Virus record (IMG/VR): IMGVR_UViG_3300017724_000040
Location: 1-31,397 of that record
Strand: one strand, 5' to 3'
Length of the DNA: 31,397 nt
From: a virus
Below are positions 9,166 through 17,800 of this stretch, piece by piece. A model generated the notes under the pieces. That model did no database searches and was not told the origin of the DNA. It saw only the letters and a list, made by a program, of their open reading frames with translations. Made by a program: the position numbers and the translations under genes. Position 1 is the first letter of the stretch, and every line of letters starts with the position of its first letter.

Positions 9166-9591
9166 TTAACCAAAGAATTTTACTTTTTCTTTTTCATCTA
9201 TCCATTCTTGTGGGATTTCTTTTTTAGCCCATTTGAATCCGTTCTTTTCACACCATTGTGCATATGTGGTTTTAGAACCTTTGTATATTTTTCCATTTGG
9301 AGATTGTAGTACGAACCTTAAATCCATATCAGGATTCTGTTCTTTTATTAATAAATGTTTCTTTCTATCTTCAGGTAAGAACCATCCTTTTGATTCTATA
9401 AAGATATTATTAGGTAATCTGAAGTCAGGTTTGTAAGAATGAGTAGTTGCTGGAATTGTATATGATACTTCATGCTCTTCATACTCACCATCAATACCTT
9501 GTGATTTAAGCTGCTCATCTATGCGGGTTTCCAATCCACTTTTATGTCCCTTCATCTTTTGGATGTGAGACCAGTTTCCTTTTTTATTCAT
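9166..9591 (-). CDS. Endonuclease I, T7 gp3-type Holliday junction resolvase
   Basis: This 141-aa protein aligns by eye over nearly its full length with T7 endonuclease I. Shared phrases include SGLE, EYEE, the segment IPATTHSYKPDFRLPNNIF (compare T7 IPASNHTYTPDFLLPNGIF), DRKKHLL and IPQEWI. The four T7 catalytic residues (E20, D55, E65, K67) correspond to E21, D56, E66 and K68 here. The family resolves branched DNA and debranches replicated phage DNA before packaging; in T7 it also degrades host DNA. T4 uses an unrelated enzyme (gp49, endonuclease VII) for this job. It is the first gene of the replication cassette, 12 bp after the end of the 625-aa structural gene on the map. No ribosome-binding site is evident, the leader being AAAAATAAAAAGTT before the ATG. 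Confidence 0.95.
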   Translation of the reverse strand: MNKKGNWSHIQKMKGHKSGLETRIDEQLKSQGIDGEYEEHEVSYTIPATTHSYKPDFRLPNNIFIESKGWFLPEDRKKHLLIKEQNPDMDLRFVLQSPNGKIYKGSKTTYAQWCEKNGFKWAKKEIPQEWIDEKEKVKFFG

Positions 9592-9603
9592 AACTTTTTA
9601 TTT

Positions 9604-11481
9604 TTAAAAACCTTGTGGATTCCAAGTAAAGTTTCCATCTCGTCTTTTTTGTAACTTAATATTATGTTCCGTAGCTGGTTGTAGTGAACCTGTTCCAGGT
9701 GCACCAAATGGGCCATCCATATCCAATCTAACTTTAATAGTTATATCAACATCGTTTCTGTTTTGAATGGCAGAACCTAATTTTCCAATTGCAAGTAAAT
9801 CCCCTTGCTTATTATATAATCCTATTTCTGTAAAGTATGGAGCAAAATCTGAACCTGTTACGAATGGTTTTAAGAACATTTCTCTAATATCATTATTTTT
9901 TCTTAATGATACATTTGTACTAATATTAAATTCAGAAGCACCAACTTCACACATTACAACGGTTTCATATAATTTTTTAGTAGATTTCCACTTTGCAGTA
10001 AATCCAAGTCTACTTGAGTCGTAATCCCAATTTCCACCACCTACTAATATGTGTTTGTATTTTGGACGTGGGTCTGATACAACTACGATTCCATGATTGT
10101 AAAACACTTCACCTACAATATCTTCTTGATATGCGGAACCTGTTAGGTAATCGTTAGATGATAACCCTTTTATCTCAGCTGAGGTTAATCCTTTTCTATA
10201 GTATCTAAATTCATCTAATGAACCAGATAGTGTATTAAATGATGATATCTCTGCTTCTTTACTTAAAGATTTGGGAGTTGTACCGTACCTACCTAAATCA
10301 GAAATGTACCTAGAACCTAATAAAATATCATACTCATTCCAAATTTCTTTTACTTTTAAAGATGAAGAAGCTTCTTTAATACCATCTACCCACAGTTCTA
10401 AATTAGAACCCGTTTTGTTAAAACAGATGTGATGTGAATTACCATCATTTACTTTTGTAGATGAGGTTATTTCTGTTATTTTAGTACCACCACCAATACT
10501 TGCAACTACCTTACCATTTGAATTAAAATTATTTTGATTGAAAACTTTTAAATCATATGGAAATATAGGAGTATTTAGATTACGTTGTCTATTTAAAGGT
10601 TCTCCTTTTTTAGTTGTGTAATCTTCTCTAAAAGTTCCATTTTTACTTATAAGCCAATTATAATCAGATGTTACATCAGATTGTGATACTGGCATATCAG
10701 TCCATATAGATATTGAATAATCATTTCCTTTTACAGGTGAATATCTTTTTTTATCATCTATCTTAATATATGAATTTGAACCATTAAATGATACTTTAGT
10801 TCCTGAATATACAGAGGATGTACCAGTCGTTTTAATTCCTGATTGATAGTTTAACTCTCTACCTACTGCGTGATTTTGATAACCACTTCTATCTTCTATC
10901 TTTGTATCAAATGAGCAGGAACGAGGTGTTACTTCATCGTTAAATCCCCAATATCCCATCAAATCACCAAACGGAACATATGAACCTGTGTTTAACGATT
11001 TATCAATTATGTAACCATGATACTCATCAATCTTTCTATCGTACAACTCAACATACTCTACAAAATCATCTTGAGATTTATCTTCAATTATCACACTTCC
11101 AGGTAAAATACCATCACCTAATCTATTATGTGGTATTGATATTATAGAAGCGGATGCGAATAAATCTCTTTCATTGTTAGGTCTATGTTTAAAGAATGTT
11201 TGATTTAATCCAGACCACACTACCTTCTGCTCCTTACTACCTAAGAACGGAGTTGAGTTAGAATTTAGATTATCCAATTGAGTATTATCAGATACATTAG
11301 CACCTGCTATTGATTTTGATAAAGGAACTAATTCTTTATATAAAGGCGATACTCCTTTAAGTATGGATGTTTGATATATATCACTTCTGTAATCTATATC
11401 AGTTACTATCCACCTTTTATGGGAATTGAAAGGGTAGAGTTGTTGTCCACCGCCATTAATTGGTTTTAGTGCTTCTGCCAT
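9604..11481 (-). CDS. Virion protein with LamG/concanavalin-like domain
   Basis: This is a 625-aa predicted virion surface protein. Residues about 175-440 look like a LamG-type jelly roll: MGYWGFND, DRSGYQNHAVG, VSFNGSNSYIKI, a central DGNSHHICFNKTGSNLELWVDG, and LSGSLDEFRYYRKGLTSAEI. Such domains bind glycans or act as structural sandwiches on phage tails. Residues about 452-605 (from VGEVFYNHGIVVV to VDITIKVRLDMDG) are clearly related to the C-terminus of the 362-aa protein encoded just upstream, including TEIGLYNKQGDLLAIGKL against TSVGLFNSSQELLAVAKL. The start is supported by AAGGA 9 nt before the ATG. A terminator and the 129-bp gap before it suggest it has its own promoter. Exact location in the virion is unknown. 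Confidence 0.8.
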   Translation of the reverse strand: MAEALKPINGGGQQLYPFNSHKRWIVTDIDYRSDIYQTSILKGVSPLYKELVPLSKSIAGANVSDNTQLDNLNSNSTPFLGSKEQKVVWSGLNQTFFKHRPNNERDLFASASIISIPHNRLGDGILPGSVIIEDKSQDDFVEYVELYDRKIDEYHGYIIDKSLNTGSYVPFGDLMGYWGFNDEVTPRSCSFDTKIEDRSGYQNHAVGRELNYQSGIKTTGTSSVYSGTKVSFNGSNSYIKIDDKKRYSPVKGNDYSISIWTDMPVSQSDVTSDYNWLISKNGTFREDYTTKKGEPLNRQRNLNTPIFPYDLKVFNQNNFNSNGKVVASIGGGTKITEITSSTKVNDGNSHHICFNKTGSNLELWVDGIKEASSSLKVKEIWNEYDILLGSRYISDLGRYGTTPKSLSKEAEISSFNTLSGSLDEFRYYRKGLTSAEIKGLSSNDYLTGSAYQEDIVGEVFYNHGIVVVSDPRPKYKHILVGGGNWDYDSSRLGFTAKWKSTKKLYETVVMCEVGASEFNISTNVSLRKNNDIREMFLKPFVTGSDFAPYFTEIGLYNKQGDLLAIGKLGSAIQNRNDVDITIKVRLDMDGPFGAPGTGSLQPATEHNIKLQKRRDGNFTWNPQGF

Positions 11482-11502
11482 ATATTAATCCTTAGATTCT
11501 AC

Positions 11503-11520
11503 TATAAATATGGATTTATA
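11503..11520 (-). promoter_or_regulatory. Candidate promoter region of the LamG virion gene
   Basis: Just downstream of a terminator, the coding strand carries TATAAATC (11520-11513) and then the recurrent ATATTTATA (11511-11503), 21 nt before the ATG at 11481. TATAAATC is one mismatch from the T4 late -10 box TATAAATA; the gp55-like sigma encoded near 29600 could use either. Assignment is tentative. Confidence 0.4.
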
Positions 11521-11548
11521 ATTTATTAATACTAAGCTTGATAAAATG

Positions 11549-11586
11549 AAAAAAAATGCCGTAAATATATTAAACACTTACGGCAT
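11549..11586 (-). terminator. Rho-independent terminator after the 362-aa virion gene
   Basis: On the minus strand a perfect 9-bp stem, ATGCCGTAA (11586-11578) pairing with TTACGGCAT (11564-11556), is separated by a 13-nt loop and followed at once by a run of eight T (11556-11549, the first also in the stem). It lies 24 bp past the stop codon of the 362-aa gene. It is the only strong intrinsic terminator I see in the window. Confidence 0.9.
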
Positions 11587-11610
11587 CTTAAATTACATAT
11601 TTGTTAGTTA

Positions 11611-12699
11611 TTAAAAGTCTAATTTAACTTTTACTAAAACTTCATTTGAAAATGATTTTAGAATTGGTTTAGATAACTTAGCCACTGCCAATAATTCTTG
11701 TGAACTATTAAACAATCCAACTGATGTTATGTATGATTTAGGATTGTTAGCAAATGATACTTGTCTAAACGCCCCATTTGAACCAGTTACATACGATGGG
11801 TTGTTTGAGAAGTTATACTCACCATTCTTAGCTCTTACGAAATAGAATGTTGATTGTACTTTTTCTTCATTTCTAGCTTGGAATCCATATCTCGGTGCAC
11901 CATCTACTCCACTATACGAACCACTAATTGATTGGAATAGTTTGTATGAGTTATCACCATTAACGTTAGAAGCAGTTACCGAACCAAAGTTTAGTGATGC
12001 ATCTAAAGTATCACCGTTTAGAATAATAACACCTTGTTCAGGATATACAGCTCCGTAATAAGTTTTTGGTGAATAAACACCTCTATTAATAGAACCAGAT
12101 ACTAAGTTATATACTCTACCAACTTGTCCAGCTGATTGTTCTGTATCTGCAGAATCATCAATAAGTGAGGTAATTTCATTATCAGTATGTACTGAAACGT
12201 TAGAACCTGTATTGTATTGTAATACTGCCGAACCACTTAGTTTAGCCAAATTTAATTGGAAGTTTCCAGGGTCAAGTCTATCTTTTAATCTAGCTCTGTT
12301 TAGATTAAGTGCATATATTTGTTCTGATGCAACTGAGTTAAACTTAAATGTTCTTTGATTTCCAGGTAAAAGAATTTGTTGGTACTGTGAGTAGATTGCA
12401 TTTGAAGGCGAATCTTCGTTTTGTCCCAATGAACCACTACCTGCGTTGTGTCCGTAAGCAATAGAGAACTGACTCTCATTTTGTGAGTTTGTCGAAATTC
12501 CGTTATATACTTCGTAGTAATATTGTTTTTGAGTAGATGATTGTGCTGATGAAGTATGGAATGAAGTTAACGTTCCCACGTTACCACTCCAAAGACCTCT
12601 AGTCACTCGTTCTACACCACCTTCGACAACATCCCCTACTTTGAATGCTGTGTAAACTCTTTTTGATGTATTAAACGAACCTGCTGGTAAAATTGCCAT
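11611..12699 (-). CDS. Virion structural protein sharing a C-terminal domain with its downstream neighbour
   Basis: This is a 362-aa protein with no catalytic motif, rich in Ser, Gly, Asn and Tyr, typical of phage tail structural proteins. The first 200 residues contain SNAIYSQYQQILLPGNQRTF and KLSGSAVLQYNTGSNVSVHT and match nothing I can name. Residues about 212-362 (YYGAVYPEQGVIIL to VLVKVKLDF) are paralogous to residues 452-605 of the 625-aa LamG protein, which implies a duplicated attachment or assembly module. The start is supported by AAGGA 7 nt upstream, and the gene follows the 220-aa gene by 23 bp. A strong terminator follows its stop, which fits an abundant late product. A role in the baseplate or tail surface is inferred from context. 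Confidence 0.7.
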   Translation of the reverse strand: MAILPAGSFNTSKRVYTAFKVGDVVEGGVERVTRGLWSGNVGTLTSFHTSSAQSSTQKQYYYEVYNGISTNSQNESQFSIAYGHNAGSGSLGQNEDSPSNAIYSQYQQILLPGNQRTFKFNSVASEQIYALNLNRARLKDRLDPGNFQLNLAKLSGSAVLQYNTGSNVSVHTDNEITSLIDDSADTEQSAGQVGRVYNLVSGSINRGVYSPKTYYGAVYPEQGVIILNGDTLDASLNFGSVTASNVNGDNSYKLFQSISGSYSGVDGAPRYGFQARNEEKVQSTFYFVRAKNGEYNFSNNPSYVTGSNGAFRQVSFANNPKSYITSVGLFNSSQELLAVAKLSKPILKSFSNEVLVKVKLDF

Positions 12700-12722
12700 A
12701 TCTTTATCCTTTTAAATTTTTA

Positions 12723-13385
12723 TTATAATGTACCACCAATAGTGTTACCTACTGTAATATCTGGGTTGTTAGTTACTGATAGTGTAATTTCTTCTCTACC
12801 ACCTGTTTCGTTTCCAACTATAATAACTCTAGTTGAAATATCTATGTTATCCGCCAATACTTTAGAAGTAATTGTGAATGTTTGATTTGTACTAATGGTT
12901 ACACTTCTCTTATCTTCATTTGGTCCTACCGGGTCTGCATTATTTGCAATACCGTTTCCATCACCAATTATACTCGCGGCATCAGAGTTAATTAATGTTA
13001 CAGTATATCCTAATGTTTCATTACCACCATTTTTAGTAGTTATCGTAACAACCTGATTGTTACCACCCTCTTCCAACGTTATAGCAGTTGGGTTTGGTAA
13101 AATCTGAGGAATACGGATTGTATTCTTCGGTAATGTTAATAGTTTGTACTTTAAAGAGTAACTTTCATCAGTTACTGCTTCAACAATCGGCATATTTTCA
13201 ATAATGATTCCGTAGTAATCAGAACCGAGTGGATGTGCCGCATTCCACAATTCATAATCAACTTCATCATCTGCTAATGCAAACTGACTGATTACGAAAA
13301 AGTCTCTCCCTTTTGCCAACAGTTCTCTACCTTTTTTGGTAAGGATTGCATCTACTGTTATTGACGAATTATCTAAATATCCCAT
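12723..13385 (-). CDS. Phage structural protein of the MGYLDNSSITVDAILTKKGR family
   Basis: This 220-aa protein starts MGYLDNSSITVDAILTKKGR and continues ELLAKGRDFFVISQFALADD. I have seen this N-terminal block in predicted virion proteins of marine T4-like phages, where its role is undefined. Residues 1-95 form this conserved block, ending in LPKNTIRIPQI. Residues 95-220 are a beta-rich segment with VVTITTKNGGNETLGYTVTL and EEITLSVTNNPDITVGN that could be an immunoglobulin-like or other beta-sandwich domain. AAAGGT before the ATG is the probable ribosome-binding site. The 149-bp gap before it, with three ATATTTAT motifs, may drive a transcript covering this gene and the 362-aa gene up to the terminator at 11549. 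Family membership is likely; function is unknown. Confidence 0.7.
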   Translation of the reverse strand: MGYLDNSSITVDAILTKKGRELLAKGRDFFVISQFALADDEVDYELWNAAHPLGSDYYGIIIENMPIVEAVTDESYSLKYKLLTLPKNTIRIPQILPNPTAITLEEGGNNQVVTITTKNGGNETLGYTVTLINSDAASIIGDGNGIANNADPVGPNEDKRSVTISTNQTFTITSKVLADNIDISTRVIIVGNETGGREEITLSVTNNPDITVGNTIGGTL

Positions 13386-13534
13386 AATGTGTTACCTTTT
13401 TGTATTTTCTTTGTTCCCTTATAAATATGATAAAAAATATTTTTAAGTTAATTTGACCTTTTAGTCTTATAATTTCTTTTCAACCATTAATAAATATGAG
13501 GTTTCTAATAAATATAGAATTTTATTTAAAAAAG
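13386..13534 (-). promoter_or_regulatory. AT-rich intergenic region with three ATATTTAT motifs
   Basis: This 149-bp gap holds no open frame of note. The coding strand carries ATATTTATTA at 13515-13506 and 13497-13488 and ATATTTATA at 13428-13420. The last lies 34 nt before the ATG at 13385. The gap is the most motif-dense non-coding stretch in the window and is the best candidate for a multi-site late promoter region. An AT palindrome, AAAAATATTTTT near 13430-13445, is too AT-only to call a terminator. Confidence 0.4.
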
Positions 13535-14881
13535 TTAATTTCCTCTTCTAAATCTTTCAGAACCTCTTTTTCTTCTTTTAATAAAATCTTCTTCTGTTGG
13601 TGTACGTTTAGCTAAACCACGTCTTATATTTACTAATTTATTTAATTTATTGTAATCTTTAAGAGGTTTATTGTCTTTAGGTACAATTATTAAAATATCA
13701 TCTGGTTCTGTTTGAGCTTTTCTATCAAAATCAGATTCTTCACTTTCAACAATATCTCTATGTGGTACAATTTTTCTACCTAATTGTTTTTCAAATTTAG
13801 CGATTTCTCTACGTTTAGTTTGAACATCAGTTTCACCCCTAACATCAGGATTACGTTCCTGTTTCTCTTTCTGTTCTAATAATACATCACCTTCAAAAAA
13901 AGTTTGAACTTCTGATTTTCTTAATCTATTTACTTTAAATTTAGTTTCCTCAGCTTTTCTTACTCTTTCATTCTTTAATCTTTCAATTTTTCTTTTTTGT
14001 AACTTAGCCTTTTCTTTTCTAATAACTTCTTTATCTTGTTGTATCTTTCGTCTATCTTTAATTCTCTGACTTTCGATTTCTTTTAATTCAGTTTCAGATT
14101 GTTTCTTTTTACCTGTAGTATTAATTTTACTAAACTCAGGATACTTTTCTTGCATTAATAACTGAAACTCTTTTTTTCTCTGAAGTATATCTGAATCAAA
14201 TAATTCTCTTCTTTCAGTTTCATCTTCCAACGCATCATCTCTTTCACTTCTTCTTTCTTCTTCTATCTCTCTACGTTTAAGTTCTTCTTTTTCTAAACGG
14301 ATTCGTTCTTCCTCATCTTCTAATTCAGATGCCTTAACAACATCAACAGGTACTTCTTTTGTAACTACCTGCTCTTTATCTGTTATCTTATCAATTAAAT
14401 CATCAGATGATGTTCTATCACTATCATCAATCTTATCAGTTCCAGTAATGTTTTGTGCAGTATCAACTTCCTTTTCTACTGTTTTGATTATATCATCAAT
14501 TTCCTCTTCTGTTGTTTGAGGTTTTACAGGAGATAATGGTTTTGTATTTTCTTTTAAAGAATCTTTTAAAATTTCGTTTGTTGCATCAGAAACATTATCA
14601 ATAGGTTTATCTATACCTTTAGGAACATCTGTAGTTATAATTTCATTTAACGTTACATCCTCAACAAAATCACTACCCTTTGGCTCACTTACCTTAGATG
14701 GTTCAATTGGTTTAGTTTTACTAACTTCAGGCTCTTTTATAGCAGGTGGAAGTGGTGGTGAAACTCTTGGTGGAGTTACTACCGTTTCTTCCGTTACTGG
14801 TGGAGCTGGATTACGTGGTGGAACAGGTGGATTAACTCTACCTCTTCTACCTTTACCTTTACCTCTTCGTGTCTTAGCCAT
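13535..14881 (-). CDS. Highly charged, probably disordered/coiled-coil protein of unknown function
   Basis: This is a 448-aa protein with three compositional zones. Residues 1-15 are very basic (KTRRGKGKGRRGR). Residues 16-60 are proline-rich. Residues 60-190 are acidic and Thr/Ser-rich (EEEIDDIIKTVEKEVDT). Residues 190-370 are a Glu/Arg/Lys helix likely to form a coiled coil (EEERIRLEKEELKRREIEEE). The end is basic again (RRKRGSERFRRGN). No enzyme motif is visible. It is linked to the 1837-aa gene by a TAATG stop-start overlap and preceded by a strong AAGGAG. The giant protein also ends in a Glu/Arg-rich basic tail, so the two may interact or share an origin. A scaffold, tape-like or internal virion role is possible, but nothing in the sequence decides this. 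Confidence 0.75.
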   Translation of the reverse strand: MAKTRRGKGKGRRGRVNPPVPPRNPAPPVTEETVVTPPRVSPPLPPAIKEPEVSKTKPIEPSKVSEPKGSDFVEDVTLNEIITTDVPKGIDKPIDNVSDATNEILKDSLKENTKPLSPVKPQTTEEEIDDIIKTVEKEVDTAQNITGTDKIDDSDRTSSDDLIDKITDKEQVVTKEVPVDVVKASELEDEEERIRLEKEELKRREIEEERRSERDDALEDETERRELFDSDILQRKKEFQLLMQEKYPEFSKINTTGKKKQSETELKEIESQRIKDRRKIQQDKEVIRKEKAKLQKRKIERLKNERVRKAEETKFKVNRLRKSEVQTFFEGDVLLEQKEKQERNPDVRGETDVQTKRREIAKFEKQLGRKIVPHRDIVESEESDFDRKAQTEPDDILIIVPKDNKPLKDYNKLNKLVNIRRGLAKRTPTEEDFIKRRKRGSERFRRGN

Positions 14882-17800
14882 TAGTCACGTCTCCTTTTTG
14901 TTCTTCTATTTCGTTTCTCATTTTGTTTTTTACTTACTGGAATCTCTAATCGTCTTAACACCCTCTTATCGATTTCTTCTTCTTCTATAAAAGATTCTCT
15001 TTCTTCCATTGGAAGTTCGTTTAATTTTTGAATTAATTCAGAAGTTTGTTCTTTTTCAATTTCTTCTTTTCTCTCAACATTAATTGGTTGACCATCTAAG
15101 AATTTAACTTCTTCTGGTTCTTCTGGTTGAATGAATTTTTCTTCTTCTCGTACTTCTTTTTCTTCGATTTCTTTTTTAACAACAATTGGGTCGTTTACAA
15201 CATCAAATTCATCTTGTCTTGCTGATTCTCTATTACTAATATCTTCTGAGTTTTGTAATCTTAAATCAAATTCAGCTCTTCGTGAGTTTTCTATTTGTTG
15301 TATTCTTGCAATTTCTCTACGGAACTTTTGAACTTCCGCTCTGTACTCCAATTCTCTTTGATATCTAATTTCTTCAGATATTTTTAAATCATCAACATTA
15401 ATGGTAGCGATTCCTGTATTAGTATCTACATCTAAGTTTCCATCTTCAGCTGTTTGTGATGTATTGATTAGTACATTTGGGTCAGCTTCAAATATTTCTA
15501 TTACAGGTTTACCATCAGGAGTTTGTGTGGAATTTGTTGTCAATGAATCAGAACTCATCTTACAACCTAAATATCTTAAATTCTCAACTGCCAATGGTAG
15601 ATTATCTGTTGATACCTGTGATGGGGATAGAGATGATGAATATGATAATCCCATAGAAGCGGATACGGAAGAACTATAGAAGTAATTTGTAGTTCTTGCA
15701 TATTGTGCATTTCGTTGGTTAATTATCGATGTTCCTAGTGGGTTGTAATTCCAACTACCATTTGAACCAGTAATCCAACCAACACCATATCCCACATCAC
15801 CACCTTCTTTTGGTATTAGTATATCAAACTTGTATGAAGATGGTTTATATGGAAGTTTTGCTCGAATTAATCCTCTTTCTTCTAAATCACTTTTTTCTAC
15901 AAATATAGATTGAGTAACTCTAAATGATGTATTTAGTAAATAAAAATTACCATTTAAATCTTTTGGAGTAGACCATATATTTTGTTGGTCTTGTAACTGA
16001 TATGTACCTGACATACTTCTCTCAGTATCTACAACAATCGATGTTTTATGGGTTACATAATCTGCGGATTGTAGTAATGATTGTGTTAATGGAATTTCAG
16101 TATTGTGAGTTAAATATTCGGCTGATGAAGTAACATTTTGATTTAAATCAATTAATGTTTCATGTGTTAGATATTCGGCCGATTCTTTTATTGTATTTAA
16201 ATCAAGTCGTAATCCATACGTTAAGTATTCAGACTCAAAACTAGCAGTTGCTCTTGGTATGTATTTGCTTTTAAAATTATCGTAAGTAGGATATGTCATT
16301 ATAAACTTAGGTGATACAGTACCACTTACTGTTGTGTTATAAGTAGGACACTCCATAAGAATATCAGGAGATGCCGTACCACTTATCGTTGTGTTATAAG
16401 TTGGAACAGTCCAATCAGTTACGCTAGGTGAACCATATAATGATGCACTCAATGGAGTAATAAACATCTGTGGAACTTTATCTATAGGATTAACCGTAAC
16501 CTCATACATAGGTTCGGTCTTAACAACTTTAACTTTAGATTTAACTTTAGGTCTTTCTAAGATATGTGGTTCAATTAAAATACCTGAGTTGTAATCAACC
16601 CTAGCTGGTACAGTTTGTCTAATCTGTTCAAATACAGAGAAATCATATCTTGCCAATATATCGATAGTACTATTGATTAAGTTCTTAGTACTATACTTTT
16701 TAAATACCTGTCTTCTTAAATAATCTAATTGTTCGTTTTGTTCTGTAAAACCTTCTCTACCATCTGGGTCTCCAATATAATCATCTATATCAAAATAACC
16801 TGTGTGGTTGTATATATCTTCATTGTACATTTTTGTAGCCGATAGATAAACACCCAATACATTGGAATCATTTGGAGCAGAATCAAACTTTGAAGTTTCT
16901 TTTCTTTCATCAACATCTAACATTCCTCTTAATCTATTTGGCTCAACCCTTATCTTGTTGTTCATAATGTTGTTTGCTCCTGCCGATGGTACTTTTGTAT
17001 GGTACTCTTCGGTTACACCTCTTAAATCATCTGATTCAAAGTTGTGTAATGATGCGGATAATATCTGTCCATTTAATAGTGTGGATATTTTTTGATTAGG
17101 ATGTTGTGATGGTTGTGAATCAGAAACATCTACACTCTTTAGTCTTGAATCAGGTAAAAATCTAAACTTTAAATCAAAGTAAGATGAGGTTTCTGAATTA
17201 CCATGATATGATTCTCTTGCAAGAGTGTGTTCATCAATAACAATATCTTTTAATGGGTTTGCCCAATATCTTAATTCTTGTATAGAACCACTTAGATACT
17301 CAGTATTACCCCACAATGATGGAGTATTATCTGTTGGGAAACTCTTACCTACAGTTAGTGTACCACTACCAGTCCACGCCGCGTTGTAAGATGGTTCGGT
17401 TGAACCTGTAATAAAGATACTTGCAGATTTATCTACAATAATATTATCTCTACGACTTCTACGGTAAATTAATTTATATTCATTATCTTGTGTAATATCA
17501 TCTACTGATTTTTCTCTTTGAACAATCAATGTTCCCATCTTAGAATCAAATAAACTAACATTATTAATAGATGCTGATTTATAACCACTACTACCACTTA
17601 GGTAAAAATGTATATTACCTTTCTTACCAGTTTTTGCGGTAGATAGAGATTCGTATAATACTCCGAAGTTTTTATCTTTATTTAAAACAGCAGTTGTTCT
17701 ATTCTTATTTTGTTGAACTTGTAACTCAATCGTATCAATTGGGTTAGGGTCTCTGTTCAAATATGTGTTAGGGTCAATATCATTTACTTTATCAAATGGA

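Noticed and set aside
13430-13445. AT palindrome AAAAATATTTTT as a possible terminator
   Set aside because: It has no G-C pairs in the stem and precedes, not follows, the 220-aa gene; more likely part of an AT-rich promoter region.
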